A stretch of DNA of 64,000 bases, from positions 310,001-374,000 of the forward strand of contig CAWHZI010000007.1 in assembly GCA_963833835.1 (NCBI GenBank). The letters run 5' to 3'. The DNA is from Bog-532 sp963833835 (GTDB lineage Bacteria > Actinomycetota > Actinomycetes > Streptosporangiales > Streptosporangiaceae). This document shows, piece by piece, positions 33,446 through 42,632 of this stretch. Made by a program: the position numbers and the translations under genes. Within the stretch, counting starts at the first letter, position 1. Each line of letters begins with the position of its first letter. Under the pieces are notes generated by a model. That model saw nothing but the letters and a program-made list of their open reading frames with translations, did not search any database and was not told the DNA's origin.

Positions 33446-34204
33446 ATGGCTTGGTCGATCGCCGAGGTGGCCCGGATGTCCGGGGTCACGACCCGGACGT
33501 TGCGCTACTACGACGCGATCGGTTTGCTGCGCCCGGCCTACGTCCAGCCCAGCGGCCAGCGGTTCTACGAGACCGCGGAGCTGCTGCGGCTGCAGCAGAT
33601 CCTGCTGCTGCGCGAGCTGGGGGTCGGCCTGGCCGACATCGCCGCTGCGATCGGCTCCGGGCCGGGCACGCTGGCCGCGCTGCGCCGGCACCACAACCGG
33701 CTGCTGGCCGAGCAGGCCCGGATCGCCCGGCTGGTCGGCACCGTGGCCCGCACCATCACCGAACTGGAAGGAGATGACCCGATGCCGCCGCAGATCGATC
33801 GGCCGGAGAACCTGTTCGAGGGGTTCAACCCGGCCGACTACGAAGACGAGGCCCGCGAGCGCTGGCCGGAGCAGTTCGACGCAGGCCCAGGCGGTCGCGC
33901 AGGCCGCATCAGCTGGAGCAGGTGACGGCCGGGCAGGAAGAGATCACGGCCCAGCTGATCCGGATGGCCGAGCTGATGACCGCGGGCAAGCCGGTCGCTG
34001 ACCCGGAGGTCCAGGCCGAGGTCGACCGGCACTACCGCTGGGTCGCCACAGCACTGGACCCCCACGGCGCAGGCCTACTGCGGCCTGGGCCAGCTGTACG
34101 TGGACGACGAGCGGTTCCGGGCCCGCTACGAGCAGATCGCCTCCGGCCTGGCCGCCTACCAGCGGGACGCGATGACCGTCTACGCCCGCGACCGCCTGTC
34201 CTAG
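33446..34204 (+). pseudogene. MerR-family regulator with TipAS-like domain, broken by frameshifts
   Basis: The N-terminal 110 residues are an intact MerR domain (WSIAEVARMSGVTTRTLRYY). Then a TipAS-like ligand domain is spread over three frames: NPADYEDEARERWPEQFD, QAQAVAQAA, EQVTAGQEEITAQLIRMAEL to HYRWVATA, and finally YCGLGQLYVDDERFRARYEQ ending at TAG 34204. Each change of frame fits one extra base (around 33880, 33910 and at 34054). Repaired length is about 250 residues, the usual TipAL size. TipA-type proteins bind thiopeptides or other drugs and activate efflux or hydrolases. The divergent serine hydrolase is the likely target. Confidence 0.75.
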
Positions 34205-34462
34205 ACCGGCGCGGTCCTGGACGGCGCGGTCCTGAGCCGCCGCGTCACCCGCGTCAGCGGTGTCACGCGGGTCAGCCGGATCGGCGGGGTCGGCCCCTCC
34301 GTCGGCCGCGGCCAGCCGTTCGTGCAGCCGGGCGCGGATCTCATCCGGGGTGTAGGCGCGGCGCCGGCGCTCGGCCCGCACGACCACCACCCCGGTCGCG
34401 GCGACGCCGGCGAAACCCGCCAGGCCCAGGATCTTCCAGGTTCGTCCGTTTGACCACTGCAC
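34201..34462 (-). CDS. Small single-pass membrane protein, C-terminus uncertain
   Basis: ATG 34462. Residues 1-45 look real: a polar start, one membrane helix (WKILGLAGFAGVAATGVVVV) and a basic stop-transfer RAERRRRAY, then PDEIRARLHERLAAADGG. After an Asp/Ala linker the literal frame runs antisense into the MerR gene to 33944. One extra base near the end would instead place a TAG at 34203-34201, inside the same CTAG that ends the MerR gene. The interval given assumes that repair. Function unknown. Confidence 0.45.
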
Positions 34463-34479
34463 CCGCCTAGGCTACGACC

Positions 34480-35274
34480 GTGCCGAACAAGATCAGGCCG
34501 AACCAGGCCGGAACCGGCCCCGGTGTCAGCCTCGAGGAGGCGGCCGGGCTGACCCGGACCGGCGACCTGTGGCTGTTCCGCGGCCACAAGGCCGCCGACC
34601 GGGCCATCCAGGTCGCGACGAACAGCCCGGTCAACCACGTTGGCATGGCCGTGGTGCTGGACGACCTGCCGCCGTTGCTGTGGCACGCCGAGCTGGGCCG
34701 GTCCCTGACCGACGTGTGGTCCGGCAGCCGCCACCGTGGCGTACAGCTGCACGACCTGCGCGCGGCGGTGACCGTGTGGGGCGAGCGGTACGGCCAGCAG
34801 GCCTGGCTGCGCCAGCTGGACCCGCCAGCCGGGCCGGAAACCGACGACGCGGTGCTGCGCACGATCGCCCGGCTGGACGGCACGCCGTTCCCGTCCTCTG
34901 CCGGAATGGCCTCGCGCTGGCTCCGCGGCCGCGTGCCGTCCCTGCCCGGCCGGCCATCGCTGAGCCAGCTGCCCTCCCTGGGTCGCCTGCCGTCGGTGGC
35001 CAGGCTGCGGGGGCTCAGCCGACCCGACGCCGAAGCGGTGCTGGAGTCGGCCTACTGCGCCGAGGTCCTGGCCGTCACCTACCAGGCCATGGGCCTGCTC
35101 GACGGCCGCCACCAGACCAGCTGGTATGACCCCGGCCGGTTCTGGAGCGGCGATGACCTGCGGCTGGCCGGCGATCACCGGCTCGGCGGCGAGATCCCGG
35201 TCACCGTCCGCGCTTCCCAGCCTGCCACCCCAGCGCCCGGGAGAGCCCAACGGCCTCGTCGCCTCACCCAATAA
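34480..35274 (+). CDS. Permuted NlpC/P60 (YiiX-like) cysteine hydrolase
   Basis: 264 residues. The permuted papain-like order is visible: TGDLWLFRGHKAADRAIQVA, then His in NSPVNHVGMAVVLDD, LLWHAELGRS in the middle, and the Cys near residue 193 in ESAYCAEVLAVTYQAMGLL. Members act on peptidoglycan, lipids or amides. Residues 140-180 are a Pro/Ser-rich insert (RVPSLPGRPSLSQLPSLGRL). GTG 34480 lacks an SD and lies 6 bases after TAGGCT, consistent with a leaderless mRNA. Confidence 0.72.
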   Translation: MPNKIRPNQAGTGPGVSLEEAAGLTRTGDLWLFRGHKAADRAIQVATNSPVNHVGMAVVLDDLPPLLWHAELGRSLTDVWSGSRHRGVQLHDLRAAVTVWGERYGQQAWLRQLDPPAGPETDDAVLRTIARLDGTPFPSSAGMASRWLRGRVPSLPGRPSLSQLPSLGRLPSVARLRGLSRPDAEAVLESAYCAEVLAVTYQAMGLLDGRHQTSWYDPGRFWSGDDLRLAGDHRLGGEIPVTVRASQPATPAPGRAQRPRRLTQ

Positions 35275-35664
35275 CCCCCCAGGCCACCCCGGCGCCTCGT
35301 CCCCCCGCCACCCCGGCGCCCCGTCCCGCCCCGCGTCCCCGAGCGTCCGCATCCGCAGGCCCCAAATACCGCGAGTCTCGGCAGCCCCATGCCACGCCGG
35401 AGTCCCATCCGTACCGGACTGCCACCTGTACGGTGGCGCCATCCATCCGGCTATCGCCGGTACGGTGCCGCCATCGATCAGGTTGGCCCGCCCATACGCC
35501 GAACCAGCCGGGTCCACAGCAGCCACTCGGGACCAATCAGCCCCCTTGGGGCTCCCAGGCGCTGCTCGCCCACCGGTTCTTTTGCCGCCCGGCAACGGTT
35601 GCCGGGCGGCAAAAGAACCGCCGCCCGTCCGCATGAAGGCTCCGATCGAGGGCACGAAACAGTT
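35275..35664. other. Intergenic region with a long perfect palindrome
   Basis: 390 bases without a credible gene. The left part is C-rich with repeats of CACCCCGGCGCC; a 19-base near-repeat (tacggtggcgccatccatc / tacggtgccgccatcgatc) is near 35429-35482; the right part holds a 47-base hairpin. Promoter and RBS for the CsbD gene are expected at 35620-35664. Confidence 0.7.
35574..35620. repeat. 23-bp perfect hairpin with one-base loop
   Basis: Left arm begins CGGTTCTTTTGCCGCCCGGC and continues AAC; the right arm is the exact complement, with a single G between. Longest perfect inverted repeat noticed in the window. No U-tract and no upstream gene end nearby (300 bases from the NlpC stop), so it may be a terminator, an attenuator or a mobile palindrome. 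Confidence 0.8.
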
Positions 35665-35862
35665 ATGGGTGCATTGGACAAGCTCAAGAACAAGCTGCAG
35701 ATGGGTAAAGGCCGGGCCAAGCAGGACGTCGGCCGGGCCACCAACAACCGCAGCATGGAGGCCGAAGGCCAAGGCGACCGGGTGGCAGGCGGCACGAAGC
35801 AGGCCGGGGAGCAGGTCAAGGACGCGGGCAAGAACATCAAGGACGCCTTCAAGAAGCCCTAA
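35665..35862 (+). CDS. CsbD-family stress-response protein
   Basis: 65 residues from ATG 35665. MGALDKLKNKLQMGKGRAKQ, GRATNNRSMEAEGQGDR and VKDAGKNIKDAFKKP match the CsbD family: small, hydrophilic and Lys/Gly-rich. In many bacteria CsbD genes are induced by general stress sigma factors; their biochemical role is unknown. GAGGG lies about 11 bases upstream. Followed by a terminator. Confidence 0.88.
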   Translation: MGALDKLKNKLQMGKGRAKQDVGRATNNRSMEAEGQGDRVAGGTKQAGEQVKDAGKNIKDAFKKP

Positions 35863-35871
35863 TCGGCTAAC

Positions 35872-35902
35872 TCTGGCCGGCCAGGTACCCTGACCGGCCA
35901 GA
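35872..35902. terminator. Terminator after csbD
   Basis: TCTGGCCGG and CCGGCCAGA form a 9-bp stem around 13 bases, 10 bases after the CsbD stop. Confidence 0.65.
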
Positions 35903-35943
35903 CGGCTGACCTCACTGTCCGAAAAGTCCAGGTCAGTAGCGGG

Positions 35944-35967
35944 CTAGCCTGCCAGTCGGCAGGCTAG
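35944..35967. terminator. Terminator overlapping the EamA stop
   Basis: CTAGCCTGCC and GGCAGGCTAG form a perfect 10-bp stem with a 4-base loop. The minus-strand TAG of the EamA gene is within the right arm. Confidence 0.65.
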
Positions 35968-37115
35968 TCGCCGTGCATTAGTACCACGACTTCTTCACCG
36001 GATCGGCCGCCATTGCCCGCGCGCTCGCTGGGCTGCGGTTCGTGGCCCCGTCGGTCCAGCCCGACCCGGGTGATCCGCCCCCTGCGTCCTGAACGCAGGT
36101 CGGCCAGGGCCAGCGCCGTGCCCGCCGACAGCAGCAGCACCCCACCGCCCAGCGTGGCCGCCGTCAGCGGCTCGCCGAACATCGCCACCCCGAGCACGGC
36201 CGCGCTGACCGGCTCGATCAGCATGATCACCGAGGCGGTGGCGGCCCGCACCGTGGCCGCCCCCGCGAAGTACAACGGGTAGGCCAGCGCGGTGGGCACC
36301 GCAGCTAGGTAGCCCAGTACGGCCAGCGCCTGCGCCGGGTGGGCGGTGTGCGGCAGAATCCCGGTGGCCAGCGCGAACGGCAACAGCAGCACCGCCCCCA
36401 GGCCGAAGGCCCACGTCGTGACCACGACCGGATCTGCCGCCGGTCCCCGGACCCGCCCGGTCCCCGCGCCTTCGTCCGCCCCGGCGCGCCCAGCCAGCTC
36501 CGTGCGCCCGGTCGGCTCCGGGCGCCCGGCCCAGCGGGCGGTCAGCGCGGACTGCGCGTAACCGGCCGCCGACAGCAGCGCCAGCGCGATCCCCAGCGGC
36601 CGCACCGTGCCGCCCGGATGGCCGAGCACCAGGATGACCAGCCCGCCGAGCGCGGCCGCCATCGCGGCTACGCCACCGCGCGGCAGCCGTTCGTGCAGCG
36701 CCAGCCGGGCCCCCACTGCGATCAGCAGCGGGCCGGTGCCCAGGGTGACCACGGTGCCGACGGCCAGCCCGGTGGACTGCACCGCGCCGAAGTACGCCGT
36801 CTGGAACACGGCCAGGCCCAGCCCGGTCTGCCCGCGTACCAGCAGGTCCCGGCGGCTCAGCCGTCTGTGGCGCCGGGTCGGCCCGGACCGGGGCCGGTCA
36901 CGCCGTGACCCACCACGCCGTGACCGGATCAGCTGGACGGCGAGCAGCAGCACCAGGCCGGTTAGGTTCCGCCAGAACGAGACGGTGATCGGGCCGGCGT
37001 CGCTGGATTGGTAGATGAGATCGGCGGCCGCGCCCGCGGTGCCCCAGGCGGCACCGGCGACAGCCAGGTAGAGGAGGCCACGCCCGAAGGGCAGGCCGGA
37101 GACAGGGGTGGACAT
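35964..37115 (-). CDS. EamA/DMT-family membrane transporter
   Basis: 383 residues from ATG 37115 (GGAG upstream). Ten hydrophobic helices in two EamA repeats: LLYLAVAGAAWGTAGAAADL at the start, FWRNLTGLVLLLAVQLI, then the second half from about residue 215. Two hydrophilic insertions occur: a basic Arg-rich loop (SRRGGSRRDRPRSGPTRRHR) and a Gly/Ala-rich loop around 210. Drug/metabolite transporters of this kind export amino acids, nucleosides or drugs; substrate unknown. The C-terminal tail is hydrophilic and ends in EEVVVLMHGD. Confidence 0.88.
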   Translation of the reverse strand: MSTPVSGLPFGRGLLYLAVAGAAWGTAGAAADLIYQSSDAGPITVSFWRNLTGLVLLLAVQLIRSRRGGSRRDRPRSGPTRRHRRLSRRDLLVRGQTGLGLAVFQTAYFGAVQSTGLAVGTVVTLGTGPLLIAVGARLALHERLPRGGVAAMAAALGGLVILVLGHPGGTVRPLGIALALLSAAGYAQSALTARWAGRPEPTGRTELAGRAGADEGAGTGRVRGPAADPVVVTTWAFGLGAVLLLPFALATGILPHTAHPAQALAVLGYLAAVPTALAYPLYFAGAATVRAATASVIMLIEPVSAAVLGVAMFGEPLTAATLGGGVLLLSAGTALALADLRSGRRGRITRVGLDRRGHEPQPSERAGNGGRSGEEVVVLMHGD

Positions 37116-37362
37116 GAACGCGCTCCGCAGCGGGATGGTGGTGGGGGCCCGTATGCGGGCAGCACCCAGCGTCACCACCGTGGCGGCGGTGTTCTGTGGG
37201 GCCCGCCTAAGCGGCGGGCGGGGGCAGCACGGTCAGTCGCACAGGCCGTAGCTTAGCCCGGCTTCCCGGGCCAGTGGTTAACAGGCCTGTCGCTATCCGG
37301 CGGTCGGGGCGCAACATAACAAAGGTGTCCTCATCCCGAAGCTGGCTGAAACGGAGACATCG

Positions 37363-39327
37363 ATGACGCAGACGGCCAACGATCGCCTCGCGGCCCACAC
37401 ATCCTCCCGGCGGCATCCGCTGGCCCCGCTCACCCTGGATGAAACCGCCGCCGCGTGCCGGATCGCGCTGGACGGCGCCCCGCCGGGGACCCTGCTCGTC
37501 TTCTGCGAGCTGGTCGAGCCGGCCAAGGACGTCGTGCTCGGCTGGGACGGCGCGCCCGTGCCCCGGCTGGCCCGCTGCGTGCTCTACCACCCAGCCACCG
37601 CAACTGCCTCATCCACCTCGTCAGCCCCGGACATCACCCGGACCACGCTGGTTACGGTGTCGCTGGACGACCAGGCGGTCACCGCCCGGGTCCCGGTCCC
37701 GGGCGTGCAGCCGCCGGTCATGTTCGCCGAGTACACGGCCAACGGCGAACAGGTCAAGGCGGATCCCGGTTTCCAGGCCGCGCTGGCCCGGCGCGGCATC
37801 ACCGACGTGAGCCAGATCCAGGTCGACGCCTGGCCGGCCGCCAACGTGGGCCTGGACGTCGACCGCTCCGGGCGCCGGCTGGCCCGGGCCGTGGCCTACG
37901 TGCTGGACGGCCCCGGTTGCAACCCCTACGCCCGGCCGATCGAGAACCTGGTCGCGGTGCTGGACCGGGACACCGGCGAGGTCGTCGAGCTGATCGACGG
38001 CGACATCGTGCCCGTACCGAAAGATCCGGGCCGCTACGACGCGGCCAGCATGCCGCACCTGCGCGAGCTGGCCCCGCTGCAGATCCTGCAGCCGGACGGC
38101 CCCGGCTTCACCGTGCGGGACGGGCTGCTGCGCTGGGGCCCGTGGCAGCTGCGGGTGTCCATGCACCCGATCGAGGGCGTCGTCCTGCACGAGGTCAGCT
38201 ACATCGAGGGCGACCGCGTCCGGCCCGTCCTGTACCGGGCCAGCGTGGCCGAGATGGTCGTGCCCTACGGCTCCACCGCCATCAACCACTGGTGGAAGAG
38301 CGCCTTCGACGCGGGCGAGGTCGGGCTGGGCAAGGCGGCCAACGCGCTCACGCTGGGCTGCGACTGCCTGGGCGAGATCGTCTACCTGGACGCGGTCAAG
38401 GTCGACGAGGACGGCACCGTCAGCACGCTGCCGCAGGCCATCTGCCTGCATGAAGAGGACTACGGCATTTTGTGGAAGCACACCGACGTGCCCAATGGCG
38501 TCGCCGAGGTGCGCCGGTCCCGGCGGATGGTGATCTCGTTCATCGCCACCGTGGGCAACTACGAGTACGGCTTCTTCTGGTACTTCTACCTGGACGGCAC
38601 CATCCAGGCCGAGGTCAAGCTGACCGGCATCATCCAGACCCAGGCGGTGGTGCCGGGGACCCGGGTACCGTACGCCAACCCGGTCACCCCCGAGCTGGCC
38701 GGCCCGCACCACCAGCACCTGTTCAGCTTCCGGCTCGACACCTGCCTGGACGGCCTGGCGAACTCGGTCTACGAGGTCGACGCGGTGCCGGTCCCGCCGG
38801 GCCCGGACAACCCGCACGGCAACGCCTTCACCGCGCGCAGCACGCTGCTGGCCACCGAGCTCGGTGCCCAGCGGATGGCCGCCCCCGAGCACGCACGGCA
38901 CTGGAAGATCGTCAACCACGGGTCGGTCAACGCCTGTGGCGAGCCCGTCGCCTACAAGCTCGTGCCGCAGCCCAGCGCGCCGCTGCTGGCCCAGCCGGAC
39001 GCGGCCATCACCGCGCGGGCCACGTTCGCGACCAAGCACCTGTGGGTCACCCCGGCCCACCCCGACGAGCAGCGCCCCGCGGGCGACTTCCCCAACCAGC
39101 ACCCGGGCGGGGCCGGGCTGCCCGCGTGGACCGCGGCCGACCGGCCGGTGGCCGACACCGACATAGTGCTCTGGCACACGGTCGGAACCACCCACTTCTG
39201 CCGACCCGAGGACTTCCCGGTCATGCCGGTGGAATACGCCGGCTTCACGCTCAAGCCGGTCGGCTTCTTCGACCGCAACCCCGCCATCGATCTCGCCCCG
39301 GCCGAAGATGGCCACTGCCACTCGTGA
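37363..39327 (+). CDS. Copper-containing primary-amine oxidase (TPQ cofactor)
   Basis: 654 residues with no signal peptide. The topaquinone precursor is Y400 in TVGNYEYG. The catalytic base D316 lies in SAFDAGEVGLG. Copper ligands are HHQH in GPHHQHLFSFRL and the His in TTHFCRPEDFPVMPVEY. It oxidises primary amines to aldehydes, ammonia and H2O2; bacterial relatives act on phenylethylamine, tyramine or histamine. GGAGAC precedes ATG 37363. Monocistronic, divergent from the exporter gene. All essential residues are present. Confidence 0.95.
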   Translation: MTQTANDRLAAHTSSRRHPLAPLTLDETAAACRIALDGAPPGTLLVFCELVEPAKDVVLGWDGAPVPRLARCVLYHPATATASSTSSAPDITRTTLVTVSLDDQAVTARVPVPGVQPPVMFAEYTANGEQVKADPGFQAALARRGITDVSQIQVDAWPAANVGLDVDRSGRRLARAVAYVLDGPGCNPYARPIENLVAVLDRDTGEVVELIDGDIVPVPKDPGRYDAASMPHLRELAPLQILQPDGPGFTVRDGLLRWGPWQLRVSMHPIEGVVLHEVSYIEGDRVRPVLYRASVAEMVVPYGSTAINHWWKSAFDAGEVGLGKAANALTLGCDCLGEIVYLDAVKVDEDGTVSTLPQAICLHEEDYGILWKHTDVPNGVAEVRRSRRMVISFIATVGNYEYGFFWYFYLDGTIQAEVKLTGIIQTQAVVPGTRVPYANPVTPELAGPHHQHLFSFRLDTCLDGLANSVYEVDAVPVPPGPDNPHGNAFTARSTLLATELGAQRMAAPEHARHWKIVNHGSVNACGEPVAYKLVPQPSAPLLAQPDAAITARATFATKHLWVTPAHPDEQRPAGDFPNQHPGGAGLPAWTAADRPVADTDIVLWHTVGTTHFCRPEDFPVMPVEYAGFTLKPVGFFDRNPAIDLAPAEDGHCHS

Positions 39328-39465
39328 TCGCGTCCGTTACGCGCCCAGCGGAAGCCGCGGGAGGACATTACGCCCAGCGGGAACTTACGATGGGCTGCAT
39401 GCGCCCTGAACGGGGCCTCCTTGCGCCGAGACCCCGCCTGGACCTGACCACCCTACGGAGCCTTC

Positions 39466-41148
39466 ATGCCCTTGACCGCCCCCGCCGAGAACGCGCGGAC
39501 CGCGATCATCACCGTCGACGATGACCCGGACGTGTCCCGCGCCGTGTCCCGCGACCTGCGGCGCAGGTACGGCAGTGAGTACCGCATCGTCCGGGCCGAG
39601 TCCGGCCCGTCGGCGCTGGAAGCGCTGCGCGAACTGAAGCTGCGCGGCGACCAGGTCGCCGTGATCCTGGCCGACTACCGGATGCCGAACATGAACGGCG
39701 TCGAGTTCCTCGAGCACGCCATGGACATCTACCCCGGTGCCCGCCGCGTGCTGCTCACCGCGTACGCCGACACCGGCGCGGCCATCGACGCGATCAACGT
39801 GGTCGACCTGGACCACTACCTGCTCAAGCCGTGGGACCCGCCGGAGGAGAAGCTCTACCCGGTGGTGGACACGCTGCTGGACACCTGGAAGGCGTCCGAT
39901 CACCACGTGGTGCCGGAGATCAAGGTCGTCGGGCACCGCTGGAATGCGCGCTCGTCCGACGTGCGCGAGTTCCTGGCCCGCAACCAGGTCCCGTACCGCT
40001 GGTTCTCCACCGACGAGCCCGAGGGCAAGCGGATGCTGGAGGCGGCCAGCCAGGACGGGCTCCAACTGCCGGTGATCATCACCCTGGACCACGAGGTGCT
40101 GATCGCCCCGTCCGACGCCGAGCTGGCCGCCAAGGTCGGCCTGGCCACCAGCCCGTCGTCCGACTTCTACGACTTGATCGTGGTCGGCGGCGGCCCGGCC
40201 GGCCTGGGCGCCGCCGTCTACGGGGCGTCCGAAGGACTGCGGACCGTGCTGCTGGAGCGGACCGCGACCGGCGGGCAGGCCGGGCAGAGCTCCCGGATCG
40301 AGAACTACCTCGGCTTTCCCGACGGGGTGTCCGGGGCCCAGCTCACCACCCGGGCCCGGCTGCAGGCGGCCAAGTTCGGTGCCGAGGTGCTCACCACCCG
40401 TGAGGTCACCGGGCTGGAGATCAACGGCTCGGCCCGCACCGTGCGGTTCTCCGACGGGACCTCGCTGGACGCGCACAGCGTCATCCTCACCACCGGGGTC
40501 GCCTACCGGCAGCTGCGCGCGCCCGGCCTGGACGAGCTGACCGGGGCCGGCGTCTACTACGGATCCGCGCTGACCGAGGCGGCCGCCTGCGTCGACAACG
40601 ACGTCTTCATCGTCGGCGGGGCCAACTCGGCCGGGCAGTCCGCGGTCTACCTGTCCCGTATGGCCAAGTCGGTGACGCTGCTGGTGCGCGGCCCGTCGCT
40701 GACCAAGTCGATGTCGCACTACCTGATCGAGCAGGTCGAGAGCGTCCCGAACATCACCGTGCGCACCTGCACCACGGTGGTCGGCGCTCGCGGCGACGGC
40801 CACCTGGAGGGCCTGACCCTGCAGGACGCCAACACCGGCGAGACCGAGGACGTCGCGGCCCAGCACCTGTTCGTATTCATCGGCGCGGCCCCGCTGACCA
40901 GCTGGCTGGACGGCGTGCTCGAGCGGGATGATCATGGGTTCGTGCTCACTGGCCCGGATCTTTCCGCCGACGGCGAGCCGCCTGCGGAATGGCCGCTGGA
41001 CCGCTCGCCTTATCACCTAGAGGCCAGCGTTCCTGGCGTGTTCGTGGCCGGCGACGTCCGGGCCGAGTCCGCCAAGCGCGTCGCCTCTGCCGTGGGCGAG
41101 GGTGCCATGGCCGTCATGCTCGTGCATCGTTACCTGGAGAAGCTGTGA
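39466..41148 (+). CDS. Response regulator / thioredoxin-reductase-like flavoprotein fusion
   Basis: 560 residues. Residues 10-130: REC domain with phospho-acceptor D70 in VILADYRMPN and acidic pocket VDDDP. 140-225: a thioredoxin-like linker domain (KVVGHRWNARSSDVREFLAR). 235-560: FAD/NAD(P) pyridine-nucleotide oxidoreductase of the TrxR fold (GGGPAGLGAAVYGASEGLRT; VGGANSAGQSAVYLSR). The redox CxxC of true thioredoxin reductases is absent; the place reads LTEAAACVDND. It overlaps the kinase gene by GTGA. This fusion type recurs in actinobacteria; its output is unknown, presumably redox control gated by phosphorylation. Confidence 0.9.
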   Translation: MPLTAPAENARTAIITVDDDPDVSRAVSRDLRRRYGSEYRIVRAESGPSALEALRELKLRGDQVAVILADYRMPNMNGVEFLEHAMDIYPGARRVLLTAYADTGAAIDAINVVDLDHYLLKPWDPPEEKLYPVVDTLLDTWKASDHHVVPEIKVVGHRWNARSSDVREFLARNQVPYRWFSTDEPEGKRMLEAASQDGLQLPVIITLDHEVLIAPSDAELAAKVGLATSPSSDFYDLIVVGGGPAGLGAAVYGASEGLRTVLLERTATGGQAGQSSRIENYLGFPDGVSGAQLTTRARLQAAKFGAEVLTTREVTGLEINGSARTVRFSDGTSLDAHSVILTTGVAYRQLRAPGLDELTGAGVYYGSALTEAAACVDNDVFIVGGANSAGQSAVYLSRMAKSVTLLVRGPSLTKSMSHYLIEQVESVPNITVRTCTTVVGARGDGHLEGLTLQDANTGETEDVAAQHLFVFIGAAPLTSWLDGVLERDDHGFVLTGPDLSADGEPPAEWPLDRSPYHLEASVPGVFVAGDVRAESAKRVASAVGEGAMAVMLVHRYLEKL

Positions 41149-42632
41149 CCACGACCAGTACCTGCGACCCGTCCGAGCTGCGAACCCTGTTCCTGTTCGA
41201 GAAGCTGAACGACGAGCAGCTGGACTGGCTGTGCCGGGAGGGGCGGGTCGAGACCTTCGAGGCTGGTCCCATCTATACCGAGGGTGACCCGGCCACCTGC
41301 TTCTACGTGCTGCTCGAAGGCGCCGTGGTGATGTCCCGCCGGGTCGGATCGGACGACATCGAGGTGAACCGGACCTCCGACCGGGGGGTCTACGCCGGTG
41401 CGTTCCAGGCCTACCTGGGTGAGCGGGCCTCGAAGAGCTACAACAACTCGCTGCGGGCCAGCGTGCCGTCCCGGTTCTTCGTGCTGGACGCGAACTGCTT
41501 CGCCGAGATGATGACCACCTGGTTCCCCATGGCGGTGCACCTGCTGGAAGGGGCGTTCTTCGGCAGCAAGGCCGCCAACCAGGCCATCAACCAGCGCGAG
41601 CGGCTGCTGGCCCTGGGCTCGCTGTCGGCGGGCCTGACCCACGAGCTGAACAACCCGGCCGCGGCCGCGGTCCGGGCCACCTCCTCGCTGCGCGACCGGG
41701 TGGCCGGGATGCGGCACAAGCTCGGCATCTTGACCAAGCACCGCTACCAGCAGGACACCCTGGAAGCCCTGATCGAGCTACAGGAACGGGCCGTCGAGCG
41801 GGTGGCCAAGGCCCCGCAGCTGGGCCCCATGGAGGCCTCCGACGCCGAGGACACGGTAGCCGACTGGCTGGACGACAACGGCGTCAGCGGCGGCTGGGAC
41901 CTGGCTCCAGTCCTGGTCCAGGCCGGGCTGGACACGGTGTGGCTGGATCAGGTGACCGACATCGTCGAGGCGCAGGACCTGGAAGGCGCCATCCGCTGGC
42001 TGACCTACACGGTCGAGACCGAACTGCTGATGAACGAGATCCAGGACTCCACCGGCCGGATCATGCACCTGGTCGGCGCGGCCAAGCAGTACTCCCAGCT
42101 CGACCGGGCCCCCTTCACCGAGGTCGACGTGCATGACCTGCTGGACAGCACGCTGGTCATGCTGGCCGCCAAGATCGGTCCCGACATCACGATCGTCAAG
42201 GACTACGACCGCACGCTGCCCAAGATCCCGGCCTACGCCATTGAGCTCAACCAGGTGTGGACCAACCTGATCGACAACGCGGTCTCGGCCATGAAGGGCC
42301 ACGGCACGCTCACCATTCGCACCGCCCTGGACCGCGACAAGCTGCTGGTCGAGTTTAAGGACACCGGCCCGGGTGTGCCGCAGGAGATCCAGTCGCGTAT
42401 CTTCGAGCCGTTCTTCACCACCAAGCCCGTCGGTGAGGGCACCGGGCTGGGGCTCGACATCTCCTGGCGCATCGTGGCCAAGAAGCACCACGGGGAGATC
42501 AACGTGTTCTCGGAGCCCGGTGACACCAACTTCCGGGTCTGGCTGCCGCTCACGGCCCAGGTCCGGGACGATGACCAGGTGCCCACCGACGAACAGGTGC
42601 CGGCGCCCGAGCAGGAGCAGGTGAACTCATGA
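41145..42632 (+). CDS. Histidine kinase with N-terminal cyclic-nucleotide-binding-like domain
   Basis: 495 residues from GTG 41145, overlapping the previous TGA. Residues 10-140 form a CRP-type sensor barrel (YTEGDPATCFYVLLEGAVVM). The phosphorylated His is about H166 in LSAGLTHELNNPAAAAVRAT. The HATPase domain has NLIDNAVSAM (N box), DTGPGVP (G1), FEPFFTTKP (F) and GTGLGLDIS (G2). Soluble, no membrane helix. The cognate REC is the fusion protein encoded just upstream; the ZnF-UBP gene follows by an ATGA overlap. Confidence 0.92.
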   Translation: MTTTSTCDPSELRTLFLFEKLNDEQLDWLCREGRVETFEAGPIYTEGDPATCFYVLLEGAVVMSRRVGSDDIEVNRTSDRGVYAGAFQAYLGERASKSYNNSLRASVPSRFFVLDANCFAEMMTTWFPMAVHLLEGAFFGSKAANQAINQRERLLALGSLSAGLTHELNNPAAAAVRATSSLRDRVAGMRHKLGILTKHRYQQDTLEALIELQERAVERVAKAPQLGPMEASDAEDTVADWLDDNGVSGGWDLAPVLVQAGLDTVWLDQVTDIVEAQDLEGAIRWLTYTVETELLMNEIQDSTGRIMHLVGAAKQYSQLDRAPFTEVDVHDLLDSTLVMLAAKIGPDITIVKDYDRTLPKIPAYAIELNQVWTNLIDNAVSAMKGHGTLTIRTALDRDKLLVEFKDTGPGVPQEIQSRIFEPFFTTKPVGEGTGLGLDISWRIVAKKHHGEINVFSEPGDTNFRVWLPLTAQVRDDDQVPTDEQVPAPEQEQVNS

